Shown here one piece after another: positions 1 to 8,442 of a stretch of DNA of 64,000 bases. Position 1 is the first letter of the stretch; every line of letters starts with the position of its first letter. The DNA is from JAWWOW01 sp033851265 (GTDB lineage: Bacteria; Actinomycetota; Actinomycetes; JAWWOW01), in the NCBI GenBank assembly GCA_033851265.1, contig JAWWOW010000005.1, positions 124,001-188,000 on the forward strand, read 5' to 3'. Both the position numbers and the translations under genes were made by a program. The notes below the pieces were generated by a model, which had not been told where the DNA came from, did no database searches, and saw nothing but the letters and a program-made list of their open reading frames with translations.

Positions 1-435
1 GAGCGGTGAGACAAGGTCGTCGGCGTGCAGCGTCCGATGCAGTGTGAGTCCAAGGGCGTAGCGCAGCCAGTCGGCGGCTCCGCGCCGATCACCTTTGGCC
101 AACCGCTCGTCGGCGACCGCAAGCAGGTCACCGATCACGCCGGTCAGCTCAGCGGGAACGTCCCCGTCGTCTAGCCGGATGCTGAGTCGTTCTGCGCTCA
201 ACCGCGCCCGGAGCGCGCCGCCCGAACTGTTTTCTTCCGCGATGTCGAGCACTTCGAGTGCTGCGGCAGTGCACCCGGCCCGGTGCAGCCGGGCGGCGAT
301 GTCCGGTGCGCGGGGCAACGCCGGACCACGCTGCCCCGGTGTCGTCGCGGCGGCGCGAAACGCCTCGACCTCGTCGTGCGGGTCAAGGGTCGGTGATGGA
401 GCAGTCGAGCGGTCCGGGGCGTCCGCGCTTGGCAT
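1..435 (-). CDS. Unrecognised protein, N-terminal part (runs off window)
   Basis: Open minus-strand frame from an ATG at 435 to the window edge, 145 codons without a stop; the C-terminal part is outside. It begins MPSADAPDRS. A Pro/Asp-rich leader is followed by a helical, acidic stretch with regular Ala, Leu, Glu and Arg. No signal peptide or membrane segment is visible. Codon third positions are strongly G/C, as in a real gene. It is divergent from the glycosyltransferase whose start lies near 541, so the two probably share the 105-base gap. I do not recognise the family. A role in the adjacent polysaccharide genes is inference from position only. Confidence 0.6.
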   Translation of the reverse strand, partial: MPSADAPDRSTAPSPTLDPHDEVEAFRAAATTPGQRGPALPRAPDIAARLHRAGCTAAALEVLDIAEENSSGGALRARLSAERLSIRLDDGDVPAELTGVIGDLLAVADERLAKGDRRGAADWLRYALGLTLHRTLHADDLVSPL

Positions 436-540
436 GGCGATCCATTGTCCCGTAGCGATTTATCTGGTCGGTACCATGCCTGCATTGCCGAGACGATTTC
501 TACGGCGCGGTCACTCGCCGGGGACGACCCCGCCCGTGTC

Positions 541-1833
541 GTGATGGTGGTAGCCAACTCCGTCGTCGGCGACAGCCGGGTTCAGAAGGCCGCGTGGTCC
601 GCGGCCGAGGCAGGCTGGCCCACCACGCTCGTCGGGGTCTCCCCGGATCGCGGCCGACACGAGTACCGCCTCGGCGCGGCCCGTGTCGTCCTTGTCCCGT
701 GCCCTCCGCCGAAGGGTCTCCGCCGGATCGCCCGGGCCGCGCTCACCCGCGCGCACCGGCTGGCCCGACCACCGGGAGCCGCGGGCGCGCTGCGGTCGAT
801 GGTCTGGCGGCTCACCGCGCGCCGGGCTGTTGCCGAAGGGTTGCCTCGTGCGCGCGATCTCCGGCGCTGCCTCGCCCCGGAGATCGCGGCGCTGCGACCC
901 GCAGTTGTGCACGCACACGACTACACCGCGCTCCCGGCAGCGGTGGCGGCGCTCGGGTCGGCCCAGCTCGTCTACGACGCACATGAGTTCGTCGCCGGTT
1001 TGACGCCGCTGAACCCTGTCTGGTCAGCGTCGGTCGAGCAGAACGAGCGCGACGGCATTGCGCACGCGGCAGCCGTCGTCACGATCTCGGACATGCTCGC
1101 CGACCTTCTGCTGCAGCGGTTCGCGTTGACCGAACGTCCTGTCGTGGTGGCCAATGCACCACTTGTCGAGGATCCACTCCGCGAACCCGTGCCGGTTGAT
1201 GGGGGCGTGCGAGAGGTCGCCGGTCTCGCTGATGATGTCCCGCTCGTCGTGTACGCCGGTGTCATCGCGCCGATGCGCGGCGTCGAGACGGTCGTCGACG
1301 CATTGCAGCTCTTGCCAGATGTGCACCTCGGGCTGGTCTCACCGCAGTCGCGCTTCCTCGATGACGTGTTGCATCACGCTGACGAGGCCGGCGTACGACC
1401 GCGGGTGCATGTCCTTCCCTACGTCGCGGCGGACGACGTACCGGCGTACCTGTCGACGGCCGACGCTGGGGTGATCCCGCTGCTGCCCAGCCCCAACCAC
1501 GACGTCGCGATGAGCACCAAGTGGTACGACTACGCGCACGCCCGGCTGCCGGTCGTGGTCAGCGATGTTGCGTCGATGGCTGCGGAATGCCGCCGGCTCG
1601 GCAACGGGGAGGTGTTCCCGCCCGGGGACGTTCAGGGTTGCGCCGCTGCTGTCCGCGCGGTGCTTGCTGACCCCGGCGCGTACCGCCGCGCGTACACGCC
1701 AGAGGTCCTGCGCACCGGCACCTGGCAGCACCAGTCGACGGAGTTGCTCGCGTTGTACACCCGAATGACCGGACAGCAACCGCGCCAGCCGGCGACGCGG
1801 TCGGCGTTCGGTCTCCTACCGATGGACCGATGA
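541..1833 (+). CDS. Glycosyltransferase family 4-like (GT-B fold)
   Basis: Predicted retaining GT-B glycosyltransferase moving a sugar from a nucleotide donor to a cytosolic glycan-lipid acceptor. The N-terminal domain starts with MVVANSVVGDSRVQKAAW, typical of this group, and has HAHDYTALP in its middle. The donor domain shows VYAGVIAPMRG and a late STKWYDYAHARLPVVVSDV element in the place of the usual EX7E loop. The frame is open back to a TTG at 445, but that part uses TTA and other A/T-ending codons unlike its neighbours. I therefore place the start at GTG 541 or ATG 544. Exact sugar unknown. Confidence 0.85.
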   Translation: MMVVANSVVGDSRVQKAAWSAAEAGWPTTLVGVSPDRGRHEYRLGAARVVLVPCPPPKGLRRIARAALTRAHRLARPPGAAGALRSMVWRLTARRAVAEGLPRARDLRRCLAPEIAALRPAVVHAHDYTALPAAVAALGSAQLVYDAHEFVAGLTPLNPVWSASVEQNERDGIAHAAAVVTISDMLADLLLQRFALTERPVVVANAPLVEDPLREPVPVDGGVREVAGLADDVPLVVYAGVIAPMRGVETVVDALQLLPDVHLGLVSPQSRFLDDVLHHADEAGVRPRVHVLPYVAADDVPAYLSTADAGVIPLLPSPNHDVAMSTKWYDYAHARLPVVVSDVASMAAECRRLGNGEVFPPGDVQGCAAAVRAVLADPGAYRRAYTPEVLRTGTWQHQSTELLALYTRMTGQQPRQPATRSAFGLLPMDR

Positions 1834-1861
1834 GACGTTCGTGTTGTTAGGGTCGCGCGCC

Positions 1862-2539
1862 ATGGACGGTTCCGCCACAGCCAAGAACGCCGAGCCTGAG
1901 GTGCTCGGCGTCGATGACGCTGTCGCCTACTGGAACGAGCGGCACCGCAAGGAGGGCGCCCTGGCTTCTGGCGGTGACATCAGCAACGACGATGCGTCGA
2001 ACGAGCTGTTCTATACCGTCCGGCTCGGCCGGCTGCTCGACATCGTCGGCGACGGTGCGGACACCAGAGCACCCCGTCGGATGCTCGACGCGGGCTGCGG
2101 CAAGGGTTTCTTCACCCGGTCCATGGCGACGGTCGGGCACCGCGTCGATGGGATCGACAGCAGTGAACACGCCATCGAGGTCTGCCGTTCCCTCGCTGTC
2201 GAGCGCGACCGCTACGAGGTGTCTGGCCTGAACACATGGCAGCCGTTGTACTTGTACGACGTCGTGTTCAGTGTCGATGTTCTGTTCCACATCATGGATG
2301 AGGATCTGTGGGAAGACGCTGTGCGCAACCTGGCTTCGCTCGTGCGATGGCAAGGGCTGCTCGTGCTCGCTGACCACGACCGCGCCGTCGATCGCGTCTG
2401 GGGCAACTACCAGAAGACGCGCGCGGTGGGCCGGTACGACGAGCTCATCACTGGACTCGGGTTCCGCAAGGAGTCGCTGGTGCCCTACCGCTTCCGTCAC
2501 ACGCCGGTCGGATTCAACGTCTACACCCGGGTCGCCTGA
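1862..2539 (+). CDS. Class I SAM-dependent methyltransferase
   Basis: About 225 residues. Motif I for S-adenosylmethionine binding is LDAGCGKGFFT around residue 75, followed by an acidic residue at the end of the next strand (GIDSS). A later VVFSVDVLFHIMDE matches the post-motif region of small-molecule methyltransferases. The start is taken at ATG 1862; an in-frame GTG at 1841 would add seven residues. It follows the glycosyltransferase by 28 bases and its stop overlaps the next start by one base (TGATG), so the three probably form one transcript. A glycan or glycan-precursor substrate is likely from context but unproven. Confidence 0.85.
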   Translation: MDGSATAKNAEPEVLGVDDAVAYWNERHRKEGALASGGDISNDDASNELFYTVRLGRLLDIVGDGADTRAPRRMLDAGCGKGFFTRSMATVGHRVDGIDSSEHAIEVCRSLAVERDRYEVSGLNTWQPLYLYDVVFSVDVLFHIMDEDLWEDAVRNLASLVRWQGLLVLADHDRAVDRVWGNYQKTRAVGRYDELITGLGFRKESLVPYRFRHTPVGFNVYTRVA

Positions 2540-3237
2540 TGCGCGTTCACGACGTCATCCTGAACATGATCGATGAGAGAGGCGGTACCGACCTCCCGCG
2601 CGTGCTGGTGCACGACGGCGCGGAGGCGCTGATGTCCAGTCCTATTGCTGCCGAACGCGTTTCCGTGCAGCCCGCCAAGGGTGCGACAGCGGTCGATGGC
2701 GACATCGTGCTGGCGCGTGTCTCTGACGGTGATGCGAAGGCCATCCAGTCGGTGCTGACTGGCTTGCCAGCAGGTGTTGTCGCTGCGATCGCGTTGGCGG
2801 GTTCGCTCGACACGCTTCCGGTCGGCAAGCTCCTCGATGCGGTTCTCGGTGCTGGCGCCCAGGTGCAGAATCTCTTGCCCGTGCAGCATTCCGGGCTGTC
2901 GGCTGTGCTTATCGCCGCGCGCAGCGACTCGGTGCTATTGCCTGGCAGTTATCTGCGCGGCACGGGCACCGGCACTGGCACTGACGACAACGCGCTTCGC
3001 CGCATCGTCGCCGAGTGGGTGGTGGAGAGCGCGGTGACGCGGGCCCGCGAGGCGAACCTGGAACGACAGCTCGACCAGGCGACCCGGCAGCTCGCCGCAG
3101 CTAAGGGAAAACCGACAGCTGCCCCGAGTCCTGCGGCGGCTTCTGCGGCGGCGCGTCGACCGAGCCGAGCACAGCAGGGCCTGCGGCATCCGTTGAAGGC
3201 GGCTGCCCACGTCGCGCGCAAGATGCGCACCGGCTAA
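2539..3237 (+). CDS. Unrecognised protein with C-terminal basic coiled-coil tail
   Basis: 232 residues, translationally coupled to the methyltransferase (one-base overlap). Residues 1-135 look like an alternating alpha/beta fold, with a segment near 80-125 that could be half of a Rossmann-like methyltransferase fold but without a convincing SAM-binding glycine motif. Around residue 140 there is a Gly-Thr run (GTGTGTGT). Residues 155-195 form a likely coiled coil and the last 40 are Ala, Pro, Arg and Lys rich. No signal peptide. I do not recognise the family. The pairing with a methyltransferase and a glycosyltransferase suggests a partner or scaffold in the same modification, which is inference. 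Confidence 0.7.
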   Translation: MRVHDVILNMIDERGGTDLPRVLVHDGAEALMSSPIAAERVSVQPAKGATAVDGDIVLARVSDGDAKAIQSVLTGLPAGVVAAIALAGSLDTLPVGKLLDAVLGAGAQVQNLLPVQHSGLSAVLIAARSDSVLLPGSYLRGTGTGTGTDDNALRRIVAEWVVESAVTRAREANLERQLDQATRQLAAAKGKPTAAPSPAAASAAARRPSRAQQGLRHPLKAAAHVARKMRTG

Positions 3238-3330
3238 CTGGCCGACGGTCCAGACGATGTCCAGGCAAGGGGTTGGTTTTGGTCCTATCGCGGACTCGGC
3301 AGGAGAGGTTTGCCGGCGCATCATGGTCAC

Positions 3331-3831
3331 ATGACCGATCCCGACCGCGCCGACCTGCTGAACACGCTGGCCAAGCACCGAGGCTTCTTGACGCAGACCG
3401 TCCACGGCATCACTGACGAACAGGCGGCCCAGCGGACGACTGTAAGCGAGTTGTGCCTGGGTGGCCTGATCAAGCACGTGTCGCGCATGGAGGAGCGCTG
3501 GCTCGGCTTCATCCAGAACGGTCCCGACGCAATGGCAATGACCCCGGACTCCTATGAGGCCCACGCCGCCAGCTTCCGAATGGAGCCGGGGGAGACGTTG
3601 ACCTCGATCGTCGCTGGCTACGAGGAGGTGTCGCGGCGAACAGACGAGATGGTTACCGCTCTGCCATCGCTCGACATGTCCCAGCCCCTGCCGGAGGCGC
3701 CCTGGTTCCCGCCAGGCACCAAATGGTCGGCGCGGCGGGTGCTCCTGCACATCCTGGCGGAGACCGCCCAACACGCCGGGCACGCCGACATCATCCGGGA
3801 GGCCCTGGACGGCGCCAAGACGATGGGCTGA
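3331..3831 (+). CDS. DinB-like protein (DUF664 family)
   Basis: About 166 residues, a four-helix DinB/YfiT-type fold. The family marks are LGGLIKHVSRMEERW near residue 42 and LLHILAETAQHAGHADIIRE near 140; the spaced histidines are the usual metal ligands. In actinobacteria many such proteins are thought to be thiol (mycothiol) dependent transferases or isomerases, but the substrate is unknown. The start is taken at ATG 3331; an in-frame TTG at 3310 exists but a purine-rich AGGAGAGG sits immediately before it, too close to serve as its ribosome site. It stands alone between unrelated genes. Confidence 0.85.
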   Translation: MTDPDRADLLNTLAKHRGFLTQTVHGITDEQAAQRTTVSELCLGGLIKHVSRMEERWLGFIQNGPDAMAMTPDSYEAHAASFRMEPGETLTSIVAGYEEVSRRTDEMVTALPSLDMSQPLPEAPWFPPGTKWSARRVLLHILAETAQHAGHADIIREALDGAKTMG

Positions 3832-3920
3832 GACCCAGCGTGTGACGCGCGGCCCTTCCAGCGCGCTGGCACGTAACGCCAACCTCGTCAGGTCGTTGTA
3901 CTCACCGTGCCGGCTATCGG

Positions 3921-4535
3921 GTGGGACGCGTGAGGCTGCCAGCCAGCCAGCGAGCGCGACTGTGGGGCGTCAGCATGCTTGCGGTGCTGTTCGGGATCGT
4001 CCTGGCCCCCCACCTCAGCCCCGCTCGCGCGGCGGTAGCCAGCCCAACTGCGCAGATCACGACAACACTCGGCGGACAGCCGGCTCCGAAGCCACTCGGA
4101 ACAGCCAAATGGACCCGGTCCGCCGACGGTTGGCAACTGAAGGCACGAACCCTGTCCCCGGTGCTCGGGCAAACGACCCTCGCGGCCACCTGGCGAAGTC
4201 CGTCACTTCGCGTGTCGAAGGGCCAGATGTTCTTCGACAGCTTCCTTGTCTTCAATCACCAGAGCTTCGCGCCGACAACGCTCCGCTCGACCGAGCGATT
4301 CCGGGTCTGCACCGCAAGCCGCTGCGACGCCTGGACGAATCTCAGGACCGACGGCACGCCCGTGACCATCAGGCTCGACGCCCGTCACCTAAAGGTCACG
4401 ACCGGGCCCACGATTCGGTGGCTACAAGTCTTCTGGACCGGCGCGGCAAGCACCATCCACATCGACTGGGCCTACACACAAGTCCAAGATGGGCTCGACG
4501 AAGCAACCACCCTGGCAAGCATCTCCACCCATTAG
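3921..4535 (+). CDS. Secreted protein of unknown function
   Basis: 204 residues from GTG 3921 (GTG 3930 also possible). The N-terminus has Arg residues, then a hydrophobic stretch (LWGVSMLAVLFGIVLA) and an Ala-x-Ala cleavage site near residue 38, so it is probably exported and released. The mature part is beta-rich with two cysteines close together (CTASRCDAW), likely a disulphide outside the cell. It resembles small secreted beta-sandwich proteins in general character only; I do not recognise a family. It is flanked by the DinB-like gene and the immunity-type gene and shares no overlap with either. Confidence 0.6.
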   Translation: MGRVRLPASQRARLWGVSMLAVLFGIVLAPHLSPARAAVASPTAQITTTLGGQPAPKPLGTAKWTRSADGWQLKARTLSPVLGQTTLAATWRSPSLRVSKGQMFFDSFLVFNHQSFAPTTLRSTERFRVCTASRCDAWTNLRTDGTPVTIRLDARHLKVTTGPTIRWLQVFWTGAASTIHIDWAYTQVQDGLDEATTLASISTH

Positions 4536-4798
4536 AGAACGGCGCTTCGCGTCCGCGCCGCTATCGAACTAACGCCGCATCACCCAGGGCGATCTCGCTT
4601 CCCGTCTGGGCGCTCAGTCGCCGGCAGGCAGCGGCGAGGCAATGCGAGCATGGACGGCTTCGTCGCTGTCCTTGACGATGAGTTCGGCGACTGTGCTCTC
4701 CGGCGGCGAACTCAGCCGATTCTGCACCGCCTCGGAGAGGACGATCTGTCCTGCCGCCGCACAGTAGCGGCCCTTCAAGCGCAGTCTTCGGCCACCAG
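4536..4798. other. 263-base gap with a small inverted repeat
   Basis: The largest gene-free stretch in the window, between the secreted protein (+) and the Imm10-type gene (-), so both end here. At 4540-4560 CGGCGC and GCGCCG can pair around a nine-base loop, five bases after the secreted gene's stop. There is no T run after it, so it is at best a weak terminator. Nothing else recognisable. Confidence 0.3.
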
Positions 4799-5206
4799 TT
4801 ACCCGATGATGGTCTGCCTGCCTAGTACGCGCTCTAGAGCGGTGTTCAGGAGCGCGATGTCGTCCTTGCCAACTTCCAGGGAAAACGTCGACTGGCGAGG
4901 CAGGCGCAGTTCGTTGCTTGCTTCCTCGGTGAGCGCCAAATGCAGCAGACCTGTCTCGATGCGCCAGGCGAGGACACCGCCGTAATAGGTCCCCACCTGT
5001 TCGCCGGTGACGATGCAGTAGGTATCCATGCCCAGCTGGACGTCCTGCTCGTCGTACTGCCCGTCCAGAGGACACATGAAGGCGATGAAGCTTTCGGGTT
5101 GGTCGATGCTCTCCGCGATACCAAGGTTGAAAGTATTGGTGTCGTGACTCTCGTCTATGCCGATGAGGCCTACGAGAAAGTGACCGGACTCGGTGCCGTC
5201 CATCAC
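4799..5206 (-). CDS. Imm10-type immunity protein
   Basis: About 135 residues from GTG 5206; ATG 5203 or an upstream GTG at 5239 are alternatives, but the latter is followed at once by a rare TTA codon. The central DEQDVQLGMDTYCI and the following YYGGVLAWRIETG are the features I associate with the Imm10 family, proteins that neutralise partner polymorphic toxins. No membrane segment. Third codon positions are less G/C-rich than in neighbouring biosynthetic genes, consistent with a mobile accessory gene. No toxin is visible on either side. Family call from memory of the motif, function inferred. Confidence 0.65.
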   Translation of the reverse strand: MMDGTESGHFLVGLIGIDESHDTNTFNLGIAESIDQPESFIAFMCPLDGQYDEQDVQLGMDTYCIVTGEQVGTYYGGVLAWRIETGLLHLALTEEASNELRLPRQSTFSLEVGKDDIALLNTALERVLGRQTIIG

Positions 5207-5297
5207 CCGATGATGTCGCAAGGTACCGACAGATAACACCGGGTCGCGCGCTCGCCAACGCCACTTACCGTGCGCTCAGCAGGCCCGGCATTCGGCA

Positions 5298-5621
5298 CTA
5301 ACTGTCGTCGTTGAGGCCATAAACCTCGTTGAGGTCGAGCAGATAGTGACCCAATACCTTCTCAGTCTCGAGGTCCACGACCAGCACGAGTTTGACGTTG
5401 ATGTCCTCGGAGTCAATGAGGACGTGCTCCCAACGCTCCCCCTGCATCGCCCACGCGTACGAGATCCCTCTCGCACTGAAATCGTGACCCTGCCACTCCG
5501 ACTCTGGAAGGGAGTCGAAGTAAGGCCAGAGCTCGAAAGACCGCGGTGCATCATCGGGAGTCACGGGGCGCGGATGTTCGTCCATGGTGGCCTTGTATTC
5601 GGACTCGCTCAGCCGACGCAC
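5298..5621 (-). CDS. Uncharacterised small acidic protein next to Imm10
   Basis: About 107 residues if started at GTG 5621; the frame is open to ATG 5810, but the extra 63 codons use AGG, ATA and ACA codons unlike real genes here. Core features are LSESEYKATMDEHPRP, a Trp/Tyr-rich middle (ELWPYFDSLPESEW) and a beta-rich acidic end (VLGHYLLDLNEVYGL). No signal peptide or membrane helix. It lies just upstream of, and on the same strand as, the Imm10-type gene, 91 bases apart. It might be a second immunity protein or a leftover of a toxin locus; I cannot name a family. Confidence 0.5.
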   Translation of the reverse strand: MRRLSESEYKATMDEHPRPVTPDDAPRSFELWPYFDSLPESEWQGHDFSARGISYAWAMQGERWEHVLIDSEDINVKLVLVVDLETEKVLGHYLLDLNEVYGLNDDS

Positions 5622-5879
5622 AGCCGAACGATAACGATGGTCAGGAAGCTCGGGACCGCCACGTATGTACGGTGCTGGCGTGGTCCTAGCGCCGTACGTC
5701 GTAGCGACTCGATTGACTGTCCAGCGCTCCGGAACGGCCCTTCGCGAACACTGAATGCCGTCGTGATTGTGAATCTGTGTAGGTCCTGACAGCAACAACT
5801 TCACAACCATCGCCGTCGGGGGCCAGTACGCGAACGCCGGTTATTCGACACTCGCCGCACAACTCGTTTCGAAGTTGAG

Positions 5880-7190
5880 TCAGGGGCTGGTTCGGCCGGG
5901 CGTGCCGTCACCGATCACGAGGCGGCGTACGCCGGGCCACAGTTGTGGATCCGTGACGCCACGTCCATCGACGAGCGCGGTGACGCCGGGCAGCCGGTCG
6001 GCAGTCAGCGTTCGGTACTCGGCGTGATCGGCCTGCACGATCGCCGCCTCGACTGGATCGCCGAGGTGGTACGGCTCGAAACCCATCGCGGTGAGCTCGG
6101 CGTCGTCGTACATCGGGTCATGCACGAGCACCGTCGCGCCGCGCGCGCGCAGCTCATCGACGGTGGGGAACACCCCGGAGAACGCGGTTTCCTTGACGCC
6201 ACCGCGGTAGGCGACCCCGAGCACGGCGACGCGTCGACCAGAAAGGTCACCGATCGTCTGCGACAACACGTCAACGGCGTACGCCGGCATCCGCGAGTTG
6301 GCATCGCGCGCGCTACTGACCACTGTCGCGTCGGGATCGCCCCAGAGGTAGAACCGCGGGTAGACCGGGATGCAGTGCCCACCGACCGCGATGCCCGGCC
6401 GATGGATATGGCTGAACGGTTGGGAGTTCGACGCCTCGATGACGGCGTGCACGTCGATACCCGCGCTGTCGGCGAAGCGCGCGAACTGGTTGGCCAGCGC
6501 GATGTTGACGTCGCGGTAGGTCGTTTCGGCAAGCTTCGCGAGCTCGGCAGCCTCGGCGCTGCCGAGATCCCACACGCCGTTGGGCCGGTCGAGATCCGGC
6601 CGGTCGTCGAACTCGAGCACTGACTCATAAAACGCGACAGCACGCTTCGCACTCTCCGCGTCGACGCCACCGACCAACTTGGGATAGCGACGCAGGTCGG
6701 CGAACACACGACCGGTGAAGACGCGTTCCGGGCTGTGGCACAAGAAGAAGTCGCGGCCGAGGACGAGTCCGGACTCCGCTTCGAGCATCGGTCCGAACCG
6801 CTGTCGCGTCGTGTGCACCGGCAGCGTCGTCTCGTAGGACACAAGTGTGCCGGGCTTGAGGCCACGCGCGATCGCCAGCGTCGCTGCATCCATCGCGCCG
6901 AAGTCGGGCACGGACTGCTCGTCGACCATCAATGGCACGACGATCACGACCGTGTCGCTCTCGGCGACGGCGGCCGTCGTGTCGGTGGTCGCGCGGAGCC
7001 GGCCCGAGTCGACGACCGCGCGCAACCGGGTGTCGAGCTCGCTCTCACCGGGGAACGGCGGCTCGCCCTTGTTGACCAGATCCACTACGGCCTGGTTGAC
7101 GTCTGCGCCGATGACCGATTGCCCCGTGGATGCGAACTGGACGGCTAGCGGTAAGCCGATCTTGCCGAGTGCGACGACGGTTACGGTCAC
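5880..7190 (-). CDS. UDP-sugar 6-dehydrogenase (WbpA/WecC type)
   Basis: 436 residues, the usual length for UDP-glucose/UDP-HexNAc dehydrogenases, which oxidise C6 to a carboxylate in two NAD-dependent steps. The NAD site is VVALGKIGLPLAVQFA at the N-terminus. The catalytic cysteine is about residue 273 in GGHCIPVYP. The central helix and C-terminal NAD-like domain (VAVLGVAYRGGVKET) are present. GGHCIPVYP is typical of the WecC/WbpA branch that acts on N-acetyl sugars, unlike GFGGGCLPKD in the second dehydrogenase at 25439. It is divergent from the 2-epimerase at 7271 with an 80-base gap. Confidence 0.88.
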   Translation of the reverse strand: MTVTVVALGKIGLPLAVQFASTGQSVIGADVNQAVVDLVNKGEPPFPGESELDTRLRAVVDSGRLRATTDTTAAVAESDTVVIVVPLMVDEQSVPDFGAMDAATLAIARGLKPGTLVSYETTLPVHTTRQRFGPMLEAESGLVLGRDFFLCHSPERVFTGRVFADLRRYPKLVGGVDAESAKRAVAFYESVLEFDDRPDLDRPNGVWDLGSAEAAELAKLAETTYRDVNIALANQFARFADSAGIDVHAVIEASNSQPFSHIHRPGIAVGGHCIPVYPRFYLWGDPDATVVSSARDANSRMPAYAVDVLSQTIGDLSGRRVAVLGVAYRGGVKETAFSGVFPTVDELRARGATVLVHDPMYDDAELTAMGFEPYHLGDPVEAAIVQADHAEYRTLTADRLPGVTALVDGRGVTDPQLWPGVRRLVIGDGTPGRTSP

Positions 7191-7270
7191 GGCGGGCGGA
7201 GCTCTCCGATCACGGCTAAAGGGGCGCTCTTCGCGCCGCCGGGAACGTCGTCAGTCTAGCGTTGCGTCTC

Positions 7271-8341
7271 ATGCGCATTCTGAGCGTCGTCGGCGCGCGC
7301 CCGCAGTTCGTGAAGCTCGCGCCGGTCGCGGCGGCCATCGCGGCTCATGGCGACGAGCACGTGATCGTGCACACCGGTCAGCACTACGACGATCGGATGT
7401 CCGACGTCTTCTTCGCCGACCTGCGTATCCCTGACCCGGACGTGCATCTCGGTGTCGGCTCCGGCAGCCATGGTGCGCAGACGGGGGCGATGATGGCCGC
7501 CCTCGACGGTGTCCTCGACGAACATCGCCCCGACTGGGTCCTGGTGTACGGCGACACCAACTCCACCGTTGCCGGTGCGCTCTGCGCCGTGAAACTGCAC
7601 CTGCCGGTCGCGCACGTCGAGGCCGGGCTGCGGTCGTTCAACCGGCGGATGCCCGAGGAGCACAACCGCGTCCTCACTGATCACGCCGCCGACCTCTGCA
7701 TGGCACCGACGCAGGTCGCGATGGACCATCTCGCCAACGAGGGCCTCGCGTCGCGATCCGTGCTCGTCGGCGACGTGATGACCGATATCTGTTTTCGGGT
7801 GCGCGACGCCGTCGCGGCCAACCCGCCACCCCTGCCCGAGGGCGTCACTGCGGGCGACTACGTCGTGGCGACGATTCACCGTGCTGACAACACCGACGAC
7901 CCCACTCGCCTGGCTGCGGTCATCAACGCGCTGGCGACCGTGCCGGTCCCCGTGCTGCTGCTCGCGCATCCGCGGCTCGTGGCGCGCGCCGCTGACTTCG
8001 GTATCGACCTCGGTCCGGGCGGGGTGATCGTGTCCCGTCCGTTGCCGTATCCGGACATGGTCGCGGCTGTCATGAATTCGCGCGGCGTCGTCACCGACTC
8101 CGGCGGCTTGCAGAAGGAAGCCTTTCTGCTCGGCGCACCCTGCACGACGTTGCGCAGTGAGACCGAGTGGACCGAGACGCTCAACGACGGATGGAACGTG
8201 CTCGCGGACGACCTCCAGAACCTCGACACGCTTGCCGTGCGCGCCGCGCCTGATGCGCCGCGCGGCACGCCGTACGGGGATGGTCAAGCTGCCCTCACTG
8301 TGGTCAGTACGCTCCACGACCACACTCCGAGCCATCGCTGA
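7271..8341 (+). CDS. UDP-N-acetylhexosamine 2-epimerase (WecB/WbpI type)
   Basis: 356 residues, non-hydrolysing 2-epimerase of GT-B fold, turning a UDP-GlcNAc-type sugar into the manno epimer. Diagnostic pieces in order are VVGARPQFVKLAP, TGQHYDDRM, GDTNST, HVEAGLRS, PEEHNR and DSGGLQKEAF. The start is ATG 7271; an in-frame TTG at 7262 is not needed because the conserved strand begins at residue 2. With the divergent 6-dehydrogenase it could make UDP-ManNAcA (WecB plus WecC). With the three genes at 9524-12191 it could act last, as WbpI, on a diacetamido uronic acid. Confidence 0.9.
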   Translation: MRILSVVGARPQFVKLAPVAAAIAAHGDEHVIVHTGQHYDDRMSDVFFADLRIPDPDVHLGVGSGSHGAQTGAMMAALDGVLDEHRPDWVLVYGDTNSTVAGALCAVKLHLPVAHVEAGLRSFNRRMPEEHNRVLTDHAADLCMAPTQVAMDHLANEGLASRSVLVGDVMTDICFRVRDAVAANPPPLPEGVTAGDYVVATIHRADNTDDPTRLAAVINALATVPVPVLLLAHPRLVARAADFGIDLGPGGVIVSRPLPYPDMVAAVMNSRGVVTDSGGLQKEAFLLGAPCTTLRSETEWTETLNDGWNVLADDLQNLDTLAVRAAPDAPRGTPYGDGQAALTVVSTLHDHTPSHR

Positions 8342-8380
8342 GCCGCGCACAGGCTAGGAGGCGCGGCCGGCGGGTAGGGA

Positions 8381-8395
8381 GGTTCTGTCGGAACC
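8381..8395. promoter_or_regulatory. Short inverted repeat upstream of alcohol dehydrogenase
   Basis: GGTTC, five bases, GAACC, lying about 48 bases before the alcohol dehydrogenase start. It could be an operator or hairpin in the leader. Only five base pairs, so possibly chance. Confidence 0.2.
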
Positions 8396-8442
8396 CGGAT
8401 AGTCCGCGCCCGGCTTAAGAACCAGTCGAACAGGAGCACATC

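Noticed and set aside
445..540. TTG 445 as start of the first glycosyltransferase
   Set aside because: The extra codons include TTA and many A/T-ending codons, there is no ribosome site, and it would leave only nine bases to the divergent gene.
3842..4675. Long plus-strand frame overlapping the secreted protein
   Set aside because: Its translation is rich in Arg, Pro, His and Ser without any fold-like pattern; the overlapping frame at 3921-4535 has a signal peptide and normal codon use.
4614..5264. Longer minus-strand frame over the Imm10-type gene
   Set aside because: Arg-rich, low-complexity translation; the Imm10-like frame carries the recognisable motif.
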